A DNA stretch of 64,000 nucleotides from Hypericibacter adhaerens (GCF_008728835.1 NZ_CP042582.1:2259001-2323000), one strand, 5' to 3'; counted from the stretch's first letter, positions 8,580 through 16,575 are shown. Numbers and translations are program-made. The notes: a model not told the origin generated them from the sequence alone.

Positions 8580-9344
8580 TTGTCAGACACTGTCATGCTG
8601 GAGATCCACGATCGCGTCGCCTGCCTGACCATCAATCGCGAGCGGTCCCGCAACGCGCTGAACGACGAGGCGCTGGGGCGGCTCAAGGCCAGCCTGGAGA
8701 ATCTGGCACCGCCGGCCGTGGCCGCCATCGTGATCCGCGGTGCGGGCCTCAAGGCCTTCAGCGCCGGGTCCGACATCAAGGAGCTGGCCTCGCAGTCGCT
8801 GAAGGATCGCATCGCCCATACCGATCTCGGCCACGCGCTCGGCGACGCCATCGAGCAGCATCCTTGTCCCGTGATCGCCGCGATCGAAGGCTACTGCCTG
8901 GGCGGCGGGCTCGAGATCGCATCGGCCTGCGACTACCGGATCGCGGGTGCCGGCGCTGTGCTGGGCCTGCCGGAGGTGGCGCTGAACGCGCTGCCGAGCT
9001 GGGGCGGCACCATAAGGCTGCCGCGGATCGTCGGCGTGGCGCGGGCGCGCGAGCTCGTGCTGTTCGGCCGCCGGCTGACGGCGGAGGAGGCGATGAGCTG
9101 GAGCCTGGTCAATCGCGTGGTGCCGCAGGGCGAGGCCTTCGCGGCGGCGGTGGCGCTGGCCAAGGAGACCTTCGGCAACACCGATCCCGGCATCGTCAGC
9201 ATCGCCAAGGGATTGCTCACCCACGGCACCGGAGCGTCGACGCGGACCGCGCGCCATCTCGAGCTGTTGGCGGACATGTCCGTCCTCGCTTCGGAGGCGA
9301 TGGACCAGGGCGTGAAGGCGTTCTCGGGGAAGGGACCGGGTTGA
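8580..9344 (+). CDS. Enoyl-CoA hydratase/isomerase family protein
   Basis: A 254-residue crotonase-fold protein. The oxyanion region reads FSAGSDIKEL, and both catalytic glutamates of hydratases are present, one in GGGLEIASACDYR and one in LGLPEVALNALPSWGGT. The start is taken as the TTG at 8580 because GAAAGGAG sits seven bases before it; the first ATG (8595) has no such site and would trim the N-terminus. It is 30 bp downstream of the acyl-CoA dehydrogenase, so the two are very likely co-transcribed. It probably hydrates the enoyl-CoA made by that enzyme. It ends 13 bp from the stop of the convergent regulator gene. Confidence 0.9.
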   Translation: MSDTVMLEIHDRVACLTINRERSRNALNDEALGRLKASLENLAPPAVAAIVIRGAGLKAFSAGSDIKELASQSLKDRIAHTDLGHALGDAIEQHPCPVIAAIEGYCLGGGLEIASACDYRIAGAGAVLGLPEVALNALPSWGGTIRLPRIVGVARARELVLFGRRLTAEEAMSWSLVNRVVPQGEAFAAAVALAKETFGNTDPGIVSIAKGLLTHGTGASTRTARHLELLADMSVLASEAMDQGVKAFSGKGPG

Positions 9345-9357
9345 CGGGAGCCGCCGC

Positions 9358-10008
9358 TCAGAAGCTGGGTGGCGTGGCGGCGCTCACCATCTCGCATTCC
9401 TCGTCGCCGAGATTGCGGAAGCGGTGCGGCACGGTGCTGGAGAAGTAGTAGGCCTCGCCCGGCCCCAGCACCTTCTTGTGCTTGCCCACCGTGATCTCGA
9501 TCTGCCCGCGGATGACGAGACCGGCTTCCTCGCCCTCATGGGCCAGCATCTGCTTGCCGGTGTCGGAACCGGGAGCGAAGACCTCGTGGAACATCTGGAT
9601 CTTGCGGCTGCGGTTCTGGCCCGCGACGAGCCTGAGCGAGATGTCCGCGCCGCCCATCTCCACCAGGTCCTGCGCCGAGAAGAAGATCTGGTGATCGTCC
9701 CGGAGCGTCATCGAGAAGAATTCGGCGATGGAGATGGGGAAGGCGGCGAGGATCTTCCGCAAGGACGCCACCTGCGGGCTGGTCGCGTTCTTCTCGATCA
9801 GCGAGATCGTGCCGTTGGTCACGCCGGCGCGCTTGGCGAGCTCGCGCTGCGAGAGCCCATGCTGCTTGCGCAGCCAGACCAGCCGGGCGCCGACATCCTC
9901 CGGCACGCCGTCGGTCTTGGCTGACGGGTTGTTCCGGCTGCCCTGCCGGAGGCGGTCCAGCGAGGCCGAGGTACGACCTGACAAAGTCTTGGGTTTGCGC
10001 ATATCCAC
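9358..10008 (-). CDS. XRE-type regulator with C-terminal cupin domain
   Basis: A 216-residue protein with an N-terminal HTH of the XRE/Cro type (about residues 40-95; LVWLRKQHGLSQRELAKRAG and VTNGTISLIEKNATSPQVAS) and a C-terminal cupin-2 barrel (about 120-210; HEGEEAGLVIRGQIEI, then GPGEAYYFSSTVPHRFRN). This is the PuuR-like layout in which the cupin senses a small molecule. The gene is convergent with the hydratase and divergent from the thioesterase gene at 10145, so it could control either the CoA cluster or the carnitine thioesterase gene. The first 35 residues are basic and probably disordered. Confidence 0.9.
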   Translation of the reverse strand: MDMRKPKTLSGRTSASLDRLRQGSRNNPSAKTDGVPEDVGARLVWLRKQHGLSQRELAKRAGVTNGTISLIEKNATSPQVASLRKILAAFPISIAEFFSMTLRDDHQIFFSAQDLVEMGGADISLRLVAGQNRSRKIQMFHEVFAPGSDTGKQMLAHEGEEAGLVIRGQIEITVGKHKKVLGPGEAYYFSSTVPHRFRNLGDEECEMVSAATPPSF

Positions 10009-10144
10009 GAGCGGATAGTTACTGCTGATTCCGTCGGGACTTCAAGCCGCCCGCGGGAGCGGAAACCGGTTCCCGCCAACCCTTGCGCCGTCCCGGTTGC
10101 CGCCTCATTATCCCTCGCTCTCGCGCGAGGGAAGGAACGGGGGA

Positions 10145-10624
10145 ATGAGCGGATTGCTGCGGCTTCATCGGGAACGGGTGCAAGAGGGCTGGATCGACTA
10201 TAACGGCCATCTGCTCGATGCCTACTACCTGCTCATCTTCTCCAACAACACCACCAGCTTCATGGACCATATCGGCCTCGGCGAAAAGGAACGGGCCGAG
10301 AAGGGGCACAGCCTCTTCACGCTGGAGATCCATCTCAACTATCTGCACGAGATCCTGGTGGGCAAGGAAACCTGGGTGGATACCCAGATCCTCGGGCATG
10401 ACGCGAAGCGGCTCCATGTGTTCTATACGCTCTATGCCGAGGATTCGCCCGAGCCCCGGGCGACCAGCGAGCAGATGCTGATGAACATCGACATGAACCT
10501 GCGCCGCTCCGCTCCGTTCCTGCCGGAGGTCCAGGCGAAGATCGACGCCATCGCGCGTGCGCAAGCGGGCCTGCCGCGCCCGGCCAACGCCGGCCATGTG
10601 ATCGCCCTCCCGCCACGGAAATAG
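10145..10624 (+). CDS. cdhB: Hot-dog acyl-CoA thioesterase, probable betainyl-CoA thioesterase
   Basis: A 159-residue hot-dog thioesterase of the 4HBT type with the active-site segment WIDYNGHLLDAYYLLIFSNN at residues 14-33. The ATG at 10145 follows AAGGAACGGGGGA and gives the normal family length; an in-frame upstream start (10097) only adds a leader. The context points to carnitine catabolism: a BKACE enzyme and a carnitine-dehydrogenase-like protein lie 2-4 kb downstream with a GlxA/AraC regulator. In Pseudomonas CdhB releases glycine betaine from betainyl-CoA, and this gene is the best local candidate for that step. It is separated from cdhA and cdhC by the regulator and RidA genes, unlike the compact Pseudomonas operon. 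Confidence 0.8.
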   Translation: MSGLLRLHRERVQEGWIDYNGHLLDAYYLLIFSNNTTSFMDHIGLGEKERAEKGHSLFTLEIHLNYLHEILVGKETWVDTQILGHDAKRLHVFYTLYAEDSPEPRATSEQMLMNIDMNLRRSAPFLPEVQAKIDAIARAQAGLPRPANAGHVIALPPRK

Positions 10625-10679
10625 CGCCGGATTGTTGTCGGCACGGCCCTCCATGCATCTCCGCCCGGCTCGTTCTGTC

Positions 10680-10702
10680 CCTTCCCCCGGAACGGGGGAA
10701 GG
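10680..10702. repeat. Perfect 10-bp inverted repeat with GAA loop
   Basis: CCTTCCCCCG and CGGGGGAAGG flank a three-base loop 56 bp after the thioesterase stop. It could end transcription of that gene, but there is no T tract. Similar C-rich text recurs at 10750 and 14683, so it may belong to a second short repeat family. Confidence 0.55.
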
Positions 10703-10814
10703 TCAGGAAGGGGGCTGCGCGATATCAGAAACCGAGCGGTCCCCTCTCTTTCCCTCCCCCGTTCCGAGGCTGAGGCATATACACGTCTCCAAGAGCGGGC
10801 GCTTTCACTCGTTC

Positions 10815-10930
10815 GTCATCCCCGCGCCCGGGTCCGGCCGTAGGCCGGCCCGAGCATAAACTCCAGCGGGGATCCATCTTGATCCAGCGCATCAAGCTTA
10901 GAGTTGGATCCCCGCTTTCGCGGGGATGAC
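10815..10930. repeat. REP-type paired inverted repeat with an expanded left loop (copy 2)
   Basis: The right unit is the usual GGATCCCCGCTTTCGCGGGG. In the left unit the GAAA loop between CCCCGC and GCGGGG is replaced by roughly 40 bases that themselves form a hairpin (TCCGGCC, GTA, GGCCGG). The spacer between units includes CCAGCGCATCAAGC. The element lies between the thioesterase and regulator genes. Confidence 0.85.
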
Positions 10931-11108
10931 GATAAGGGCGACGGCTCGACATCAATGGAAAATGGCGGTGTCGGCAGGGGCAGAAAGGATGCATAGATGC
11001 CCTAGCCGTCTTCGGGGGAGGGGATAAGGCGGCCGTTTTGACTCTTGAGGAAATCCGCCATTAGATGAGGCTGCCCGACAGCGCTGCCTCAAGGCCGGAC
11101 CTCGCCCC

Positions 11109-12089
11109 ATGCCCACGCCCGCCCGGATCGATCTGCCCGAGACCCTGGGTTTCCTGCTCCTGCCCAAATTCTCGATGATGGCCTTCGTCTCGGCGGTGGA
11201 GCCGCTGCGGGTGGCGAACCGGCTCGCCGGTGCCATGCTCTACCAGTGGGAGATCGTCTCGCTCGAGGGCGCCTCGATCCTCGCCTCGAACGGCATGGCG
11301 CTGGTGGCCGACCGCCAGCTGAGCCAGCTCAGCCGCGGCGGGGCGCGCTATCGCACGGTGGTGGTGGGGGCGGGCTTCGAGCCCGAGCGCGGCTATGACC
11401 GCAGGGTCCGCGACTGGCTGCGTCGCCTCGACCGCAACGGCGTCGAGCTCGGCGCCATGGACACGGGCAGCTTCGTGCTGGCGCGCGCCGGGCTTCTCGA
11501 CGGCTATCGCGCGACCACCCATTGGGAGAGCCTCGACAGCTTCCGCGAGCGGTTCCCGAAGGTCGAAGCCGAGGGCGGCCTGTTCGCGATCGACCGCAAC
11601 CGCCTGACCTGCGCCGGCGGCACGGCGGCGCTCGACATGATGCTCCATCTCATCTCGCGCCGGCATGGCCACCGGCTTGCCACCGCCGTCTCGGAACAGT
11701 TCATCCATGCCCGCATCCGCGATCCGCAGGACCGGCAGCGCATGGAGCCCGCGGCGCGCCAGGGCGTGTCGCATGCCGGGCTCGGCCGCGCCATCGCACT
11801 CATGGAGAAGAATCTCGAGGAGCCGCTCGACGCGGCCCGCATGGCGCGCGGCGCCGGCCTGTCGCAGCGCCAGCTCGAGCGGCTGTTCCGCGAGCACCTC
11901 AAGACCACGCCGCAGCGCTATTATCTCGACCTGCGCCTGCAGCGCGCCCGGGCGCTGCTGCAATATAGCGAGATGCCGGTGGTCGAGGTCGCGGTCGCCT
12001 GCGGCTTCGGTTCGGCGGCGCATTTCTCGCGCAGCTATCGGACCTGGTCGGGACGCGCGCCTAGCGCCGAGCGGCGCCCCCGGGCCTGA
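11109..12089 (+). CDS. cdhR: GlxA-family (GATase1-like plus AraC) regulator, probable carnitine regulator
   Basis: A 326-residue protein with an N-terminal DJ-1/PfpI-like class I amidotransferase fold (about residues 10-175, beginning LGFLLLPKFSMMAF and including GTAALDMMLHLISRRHG) and a C-terminal AraC HTH pair (about 220-320; ARMARGAGLSQRQLERLFRE and VAVACGFGSAAHFSRSYRTW). This layout is shared by CdhR, GbdR and ArgR-type activators that sense quaternary amines or arginine. Its place between the thioesterase and the BKACE/dehydrogenase genes makes carnitine or a derivative the likely effector. The symbol rests on context as well as on family. Confidence 0.85.
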   Translation: MPTPARIDLPETLGFLLLPKFSMMAFVSAVEPLRVANRLAGAMLYQWEIVSLEGASILASNGMALVADRQLSQLSRGGARYRTVVVGAGFEPERGYDRRVRDWLRRLDRNGVELGAMDTGSFVLARAGLLDGYRATTHWESLDSFRERFPKVEAEGGLFAIDRNRLTCAGGTAALDMMLHLISRRHGHRLATAVSEQFIHARIRDPQDRQRMEPAARQGVSHAGLGRAIALMEKNLEEPLDAARMARGAGLSQRQLERLFREHLKTTPQRYYLDLRLQRARALLQYSEMPVVEVAVACGFGSAAHFSRSYRTWSGRAPSAERRPRA

Positions 12090-12094
12090 GGACG

Positions 12095-12574
12095 TTAGCG
12101 TCGCCGCCGGCCCGGGGTCTTGTCTTTCGCGGCGTTCCGGTGTCGCTTTGCCGCCGCCCCGGCCTTGGGCGTCGCTCGCCCGGCTGGCCGGACCGCACGG
12201 CCGATATGCGCGTAGGCGACGATCTCGATCCGGGCGCCCGGCACCACCAGTCCTGTGATGAAGACGGCGCGGTTCGGATAAGGCTCGGAAAAGTAGGGAC
12301 CGTAGACGGCGTTCATGCCGGCGAAGTCCCGCGCGTCCGGCAGATAGACGAGAACCTGCGTCACATCGGCGAGCGTGCCGCCGGCCGCCTCGACCGTGCG
12401 CCGCAGATTGGACAAGGTGAGTGCCGTTTGCAGGCCGATGTCGCCGGTCTCGAAGCTGCCGTCGGCTCTCAACGGGAGCTGGGCGGTGTAAAGGATGCCA
12501 TCGGCGATGGTCGCCCATTGAATCGGCCGCCCGGCGATCGCCGGCAGGCCGGTGTCCACGGCACGTTTCGTCAT
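12095..12574 (-). CDS. RidA/YjgF-family protein with a basic C-terminal tail
   Basis: A 159-residue protein. Residues 1-128 are a RidA-type trimeric enamine/imine deaminase fold: LYTAQLPLRADGSFETGDIG, ALTLSNLRRTVEAAGG, DVTQVLVYLPDARDFAGMNA and the C-terminal VPGARIEIVAYAHIG. The arginine commonly used to bind the substrate carboxylate in active RidA proteins (usually in a PxR motif) is replaced by PNRAVFITG followed by GARIEI, so activity is uncertain. After residue 128 there is an unusual tail rich in Arg, Lys, Ala and Pro. It is convergent with the GlxA regulator (5 bp gap) and divergent from the BKACE gene, so it may serve the carnitine pathway. Confidence 0.85.
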   Translation of the reverse strand: MTKRAVDTGLPAIAGRPIQWATIADGILYTAQLPLRADGSFETGDIGLQTALTLSNLRRTVEAAGGTLADVTQVLVYLPDARDFAGMNAVYGPYFSEPYPNRAVFITGLVVPGARIEIVAYAHIGRAVRPAGRATPKAGAAAKRHRNAAKDKTPGRRRR

Positions 12575-12799
12575 CGGCTCTCCCTGGCCGCCCGTGTTCC
12601 CGGCGGCCCGCGCGATGGCAGGAAATCGTCAGAACTTAGCGGCCCCTCGGCCTGGTGGGGAATGCGTGGCGAGAAGGGAGCGCGGTCCTGTCGGCTTTCC
12701 TCATGTGGATGGCGAAATTCATCAAGCGCGCGGAACGGCGGCGGCTGACCATCCGGCCAGTTTCGGTTCCATAAGACGCCCCCAGGGAGGAGAGACCCG

Positions 12800-13687
12800 A
12801 TGAACTACGATGTTGTCGTGACCTGTGCCGTGACCGGCGCCGGCGACACGGTCGGCAAGCACCCGGCCATTCCCGTGACCCCCAAGCAGATCGCGGATGC
12901 GGCGATCGAGGCCGCCAAGGCGGGCGCCGCCATCGCCCATATCCATGTGCGCGACCCCAAGACGGGGAAGGGCGCGCGGACGGTGGAGTACTACAAGGAG
13001 GTGGTCGACCGGGTCCGCTCCAGCAACACGGACGTGGTGATCAACCTCACCGCCGGCATGGGCGGCGATCTCGAGGTCAATGACGCCAGCCCGACCAAGC
13101 CCGGCCCCAACACCGACCTGGTGAGCGCGATCGAGCGGCTGGCCCATGTGGAGGCGCTGCTGCCCGAGATCTGCACGCTCGATTGCGGCACGCTCAATTT
13201 CGGCGACGGCGAGACGATCTATGTCTCGACGCCGGTCATGCTGCGCAAGGGCGCCAAGCGCGTCCAGGAGCTGGGGGTGAAGCCCGAGCTCGAATGTTTC
13301 GACACCGGCCATCTCTGGTTCGCCAAGCAGATGTTCAAGGAAGGCCTGCTCGACGCGCCGCCGCTGTTCCAGATCTGCCTGGGGATTCCGTGGGGCGCGC
13401 CGGCCGATACCGTCTCGATGAAGGCGATGGTCGACAACCTGCCCGAGGGCGCCAACTGGTCGGGCTTCGGCATCGGCCGCAACCAGATGCCGATGGTGGC
13501 GCAGGCCGCCATCCTCGGCGGCAATGTGCGCGTCGGGCTCGAGGACAATATCTGGCTCGACAAAGGCGTCCATGCCTCGAACGGCACGCTGGTCGACCGC
13601 GCCATCAAGATCCTGAACCTGATGGGTGCGCGCGCCATGACGCCGGACGAGGCGCGCAAGAAGTTCGGCCTCAAGAAGCGTCACTGA
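12800..13687 (+). CDS. cdhC: Beta-keto acid cleavage enzyme (BKACE), probable dehydrocarnitine cleavage enzyme
   Basis: A 295-residue BKACE (PF05853, formerly DUF849). These zinc TIM-barrel enzymes transfer an acyl group from a beta-keto acid to acetyl-CoA, giving acetoacetate and a new CoA ester. The zinc ligands are visible as H47 and H49 in AHIHVRDP and E248 in VGLEDNIW, matching the His-x-His and Glu of characterised members. With the carnitine-dehydrogenase-like gene 24 bp downstream, the probable reaction is 3-dehydrocarnitine plus acetyl-CoA to betainyl-CoA plus acetoacetate. The ATG at 12800 follows GGGAGGAGAGACCCG. Other BKACE substrates cannot be excluded. Confidence 0.87.
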   Translation: MNYDVVVTCAVTGAGDTVGKHPAIPVTPKQIADAAIEAAKAGAAIAHIHVRDPKTGKGARTVEYYKEVVDRVRSSNTDVVINLTAGMGGDLEVNDASPTKPGPNTDLVSAIERLAHVEALLPEICTLDCGTLNFGDGETIYVSTPVMLRKGAKRVQELGVKPELECFDTGHLWFAKQMFKEGLLDAPPLFQICLGIPWGAPADTVSMKAMVDNLPEGANWSGFGIGRNQMPMVAQAAILGGNVRVGLEDNIWLDKGVHASNGTLVDRAIKILNLMGARAMTPDEARKKFGLKKRH

Positions 13688-13711
13688 GCCGATCCGGCGA
13701 AGGAGCGATCC

Positions 13712-14671
13712 ATGGCGAACGCCATCAAGACCTGTGCCGTCATCGGCACGGGCGTCATCGGCGCCGGCTGGGCCGCGCGCTTCCTGGCCCATGGCCTCGC
13801 TGTCGTGGCCTGGGACCCCGGCAAGGATGCCGAGACCAAGCTCAAGGCCAGCCTGGAGAACGCCTGGCCGGCTCTGACGCGGCTGGGCCTCAAGCCCGGC
13901 GCCGACCTCAAGCGCTGCCGCTTCGTGAAGACCGTCGAGGAGGCGGTGAAGGATGCCGATTTCATCCAGGAATCGGCGCCCGAGGTGCTGGAGCTCAAGA
14001 TCAAGCTCCATGCCCAGATCGACGCGGCCGCCCGGCCCGACGTGATCGTCGGCTCCTCGACCTCGGGCCTGCTGCCCTCGGACATGCAGGCCGCCTGCAA
14101 GCATCCGGAGCGGCTCGTGGTCGGCCATCCCTTCAACCCGGTCTATCTGCTGCCGCTGGTCGAGGTGCTGGGCGGCAAGAAGACGGCGGCCGCCTCGGTC
14201 GACCGCGCCTGCGCCTTCTATGAATCGATCGGCATGCGGCCGATGCGGGTGAAGAAGGAGATCGAGGGCTTCGTCGCCGATCGCCTGCTCGAGGCGCTGT
14301 GGCGGGAGTCGCTCCATCTCATCAATGACGGCGTGGCGACCACGGCCGACATCGACGACGCGATGCGCTTCGGCGCCGGCATCCGCTTCTCCTATATGGG
14401 GCAGATGATGATCTACCACATCGCCGGCGGCGATGCAGGCATGCATCATTTCATGGCCCAGTTCGGCCCCGCGCTGAAGCTGCCCTGGACCAAGCTCGAG
14501 GCGCCGGAGCTGACTCAGGAGCTCATCAACAAGGTCGCCGACGGGACCACGGCCCAGGCCAAGGGCCGCTCGGTCAAGGAGCTCGAGCGCTATCGCAACG
14601 ACTGCATCATCGAGGTGATGGAAGCGATCGCGCGGGTGAAGAAGAAGCACGGCATGCAGCCGGGGGACTGA
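13712..14671 (+). CDS. cdhA: L-carnitine 3-dehydrogenase-like 3-hydroxyacyl dehydrogenase
   Basis: A 319-residue NAD-dependent dehydrogenase of the 3-hydroxyacyl-CoA dehydrogenase superfamily. The Rossmann motif is G12-T-G-V-I-G17, the first domain ends in [15 protein letters not shown] with the catalytic-type histidine and asparagine, and the C-terminal helical domain follows ([20 protein letters not shown]). Carnitine dehydrogenases share this layout and length. The BKACE gene ends 24 bp before it, making a two-gene unit that oxidises carnitine and cleaves the keto product. The fused C-terminal thioesterase found in some alphaproteobacterial carnitine dehydrogenases is absent here, which agrees with the separate thioesterase gene at 10145. 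Confidence 0.87.
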   Translation: MANAIKTCAVIGTGVIGAGWAARFLAHGLAVVAWDPGKDAETKLKASLENAWPALTRLGLKPGADLKRCRFVKTVEEAVKDADFIQESAPEVLELKIKLHAQIDAAARPDVIVGSSTSGLLPSDMQAACKHPERLVVGHPFNPVYLLPLVEVLGGKKTAAASVDRACAFYESIGMRPMRVKKEIEGFVADRLLEALWRESLHLINDGVATTADIDDAMRFGAGIRFSYMGQMMIYHIAGGDAGMHHFMAQFGPALKLPWTKLEAPELTQELINKVADGTTAQAKGRSVKELERYRNDCIIEVMEAIARVKKKHGMQPGD

Positions 14672-14682
14672 CCCGGCATACC

Positions 14683-14751
14683 CCTCCCCCGAACCCCCTC
14701 CCGCATCCTCCTTCGCCCGATGGGCTTCGGAGGACAGGCGGGGAGGGGGTA
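14683..14751. repeat. C-rich/G-rich imperfect hairpin repeat
   Basis: A nested inverted repeat between the carnitine dehydrogenase and acyl-CoA dehydrogenase genes. The outer arms are CCCCCTCCCGC and GCGGGGAGGGGG, and the inner arms are TCCTCCTTCGCCC and GGGCTTCGGAGGA. It is unlike the GTCATCCCCGC family and probably represents a second intergenic repeat family. It may weaken read-through from cdhA. Confidence 0.6.
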
Positions 14752-14795
14752 AGGGAGGGACGGCCACGGGATGCGATAGCTAAGAGGCCTTCGCC

Positions 14796-15956
14796 ATGGA
14801 TTTCGGGTTGAGCAGCGAGCAGCAGCTTCTGGTCGAAAGCGTGCGGGCCTTCGTCGAGACCGAGCTCGCGCCGTACGAGAACGAGGTCGAGAAGACCAAC
14901 GCGGTGCGCCCCGAGCTGATCCGGCAGATCAAGGAACGCGCGATCAAGGCGGGCTTCTGGGCCGCGAACATGCCCGAGGATCTGGGCGGCGGCGGGCTCG
15001 ACCATGTCTCCCTCGCGCTGATGGAACGCGAGCTGGGCCGCACCTCCTTCGCGCTCCAATATGCGGTGGGCCGGCCCTCGAACATCCTGCGCGCCTGCGT
15101 CGGCGAGCAGATCGACCGCTATCTGCTGCCGGCGATCCGCGGCGAGCGGGTCGAGTGCCTGGCGCTCACCGAGCCCGGCGCCGGCTCCGACCTGCGCTCG
15201 ATGAAGACGCGCGCGGTGCGCCAGGGCGACCATTACGTCGTCAACGGCACCAAGCATTTCATCTCCTATGCCGATGTCGCCGATTTCATCGTGCTGTTCG
15301 CGGCCAGCGGCGAGGAGCAGACGGGGAAGGGGGCCAAGAAGCTCATCACCTCCTTCCTGGTCGACAAGGGAACGCCGGGCCTCGAGGTGCGCAAGGGGCC
15401 CAACTCGGTCTCGCATCGGGGCTATCACCATTGCGAGCTGATCTTCACCGACTGCAAGCTCCCCGTCGCGCAGATCCTGGGCGAGGAGCATCACGGCTTC
15501 GACGTCGCCAACAAATGGCTGGGTGCCACGCGTCTCACGGTCGCGACCCAGTGTGTCGGCCGCGCGCAGAAGGCGCTCGAGATGGCGACGCAGTGGGCCG
15601 CGACGCGCAAGCAGTTCGGCCAGACCATCGGCAAGTTCCAGGGGACGTCGTTCAAACTTGCCGACATGGCGACCGAGATCCAGGCGGCCGAATGGCTGGT
15701 CATGAACGCCGCCTGGAAAGCCGACCAGGGCACGGTCGAGGACCAGGATTTCGCGATGGCGAAGCTCTACGCGACCGAGATGCTGGCCCGCGTCACCGAC
15801 CATGCCGTACAGATCTTCGGCGGCATGGGGCTGATGGAGGAGGTCGGCGTCGAGCGGCTCTGGCGCGATGCCCGCGTCGAGCGCATCTGGGACGGCACCT
15901 CCGAGATCCAGCGCCACATCATCAGCCGCGCGCTGCTGCGCCCGCATGAGGGGTGA
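14796..15956 (+). CDS. Acyl-CoA dehydrogenase
   Basis: A 386-residue FAD acyl-CoA dehydrogenase with the usual three domains. Visible parts are LALTEPGAGSDLRSMKTRA for FAD binding, TRKQFGQTIGKFQGTSFKLA in the C-terminal helices, and VERIWDGTSEIQRHI near the end. As in the enzyme at 7383, the residue at the classic catalytic position is aspartate (D366). It follows the carnitine genes by 124 bp with a hairpin between, so it may be transcribed separately. It could act on crotonobetainyl- or gamma-butyrobetainyl-CoA in this setting, or on an unrelated acyl-CoA; the sequence does not decide. Confidence 0.9.
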   Translation: MDFGLSSEQQLLVESVRAFVETELAPYENEVEKTNAVRPELIRQIKERAIKAGFWAANMPEDLGGGGLDHVSLALMERELGRTSFALQYAVGRPSNILRACVGEQIDRYLLPAIRGERVECLALTEPGAGSDLRSMKTRAVRQGDHYVVNGTKHFISYADVADFIVLFAASGEEQTGKGAKKLITSFLVDKGTPGLEVRKGPNSVSHRGYHHCELIFTDCKLPVAQILGEEHHGFDVANKWLGATRLTVATQCVGRAQKALEMATQWAATRKQFGQTIGKFQGTSFKLADMATEIQAAEWLVMNAAWKADQGTVEDQDFAMAKLYATEMLARVTDHAVQIFGGMGLMEEVGVERLWRDARVERIWDGTSEIQRHIISRALLRPHEG

Positions 15957-16017
15957 GGGCAGTTTCCCTCGTCAGGTTGGCGCCTTCGATGCACGGGCGA
16001 AAGCGTCGCCCTCCATC

Positions 16018-16097
16018 GTCATCCCCGCGAAAGCGGGGATCCATCCTGATCCAGGTCACCAGGCTTTGACATGGATCCCCGCTTTCGCGGGGATGAC
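16018..16097. repeat. REP-type paired inverted repeat (copy 3)
   Basis: A clean copy of the paired element: GTCATCCCCGCGAAAGCGGG and its complement ending in GGGGATGAC, separated by about 25 bp that include GATCCAGGTCACC. It lies between the convergent acyl-CoA dehydrogenase and VOC genes, where it could act as a bidirectional transcript end. Confidence 0.92.
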
Positions 16098-16156
16098 CAG
16101 GGGGCGGGCGCTGACAGTGTCGGCAGGAGCATGCCGACGGTCAGGTCGCAGCGCCC

Positions 16157-16522
16157 TCACTTCCGCTTCGGCTGCCAGAGCCCCAATGCCGCGCCGCTCG
16201 GGTCGGTGATGATCGAGAGCGAGCCGGCCCCCATCACCTCCGTCACGTCCTTCATCACCTTGGCGCCGAGCTTGCGGGCCTTGTCGGTGGCGGCGACGAT
16301 GTCCTCGACCAGCACATAGGGCAGCCAGAAGGAGGGGGCGCCGGGGATCATCTGCTTCATCATGCCCCCGCCGGTGCCGTCGCCGACGCCGATCATGGTG
16401 TAGGTCATGCCGCCGCCCATCTCGACATCCTCGAGCTTCCAGTCGAACAGCGACTTGTAGAAGCTCTTGGCCTTGCCGAGGTCGGTGCTGCTCAGTTCCA
16501 CATGCACGAAGGGATTGCCCAT
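16157..16522 (-). CDS. VOC-superfamily (glyoxalase/bleomycin-resistance-like) protein
   Basis: A 121-residue single-domain VOC protein. It has the two beta-alpha-beta-beta-beta modules: FVHVELSSTDLGKAKSFYKS at the start and YVLVEDIVAATDKARKLGAK, then IITDPSGAALGLWQ at the end. The ATG at 16522 follows GGAGACCGGCC and gives the normal family length. The longer frame starting at 16594 would run across the palindrome at 16576 and is rejected. It is divergent from a TetR regulator, its likely repressor. The substrate is not known; lactoylglutathione lyase proper is unlikely because the glutamate and histidine ligands are not all evident. Confidence 0.86.
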   Translation of the reverse strand: MGNPFVHVELSSTDLGKAKSFYKSLFDWKLEDVEMGGGMTYTMIGVGDGTGGGMMKQMIPGAPSFWLPYVLVEDIVAATDKARKLGAKVMKDVTEVMGAGSLSIITDPSGAALGLWQPKRK

Positions 16523-16575
16523 GGCCGGTCTCCGGGGTTGGGGTTCGTTCGTGGCGTGGACTTCAGTCCTGAGCC

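Larger units (their letters stand above)
10625..11108. other. 484-bp intergenic region upstream of the GlxA/AraC regulator
   Basis: No convincing gene is present. The region holds a small perfect hairpin at 10680-10702, an expanded REP element at 10815-10930, and the promoter and leader of the regulator gene at 11109. The short open frames crossing it start inside repeats and have no plausible ribosome sites. Confidence 0.6.

Noticed and set aside
10871-10895. A TTGAT-N6-ATCAA-like sequence in the REP spacer
   Set aside because: The spacing is six, not four as in FNR boxes, and the text is part of the REP spacer that recurs at 16045 and 58975 in other forms.
12722-14767. A 681-codon open frame antisense to the BKACE and dehydrogenase genes
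   Set aside because: Mirror of two well-supported genes; no recognisable domain and no credible ribosome site.
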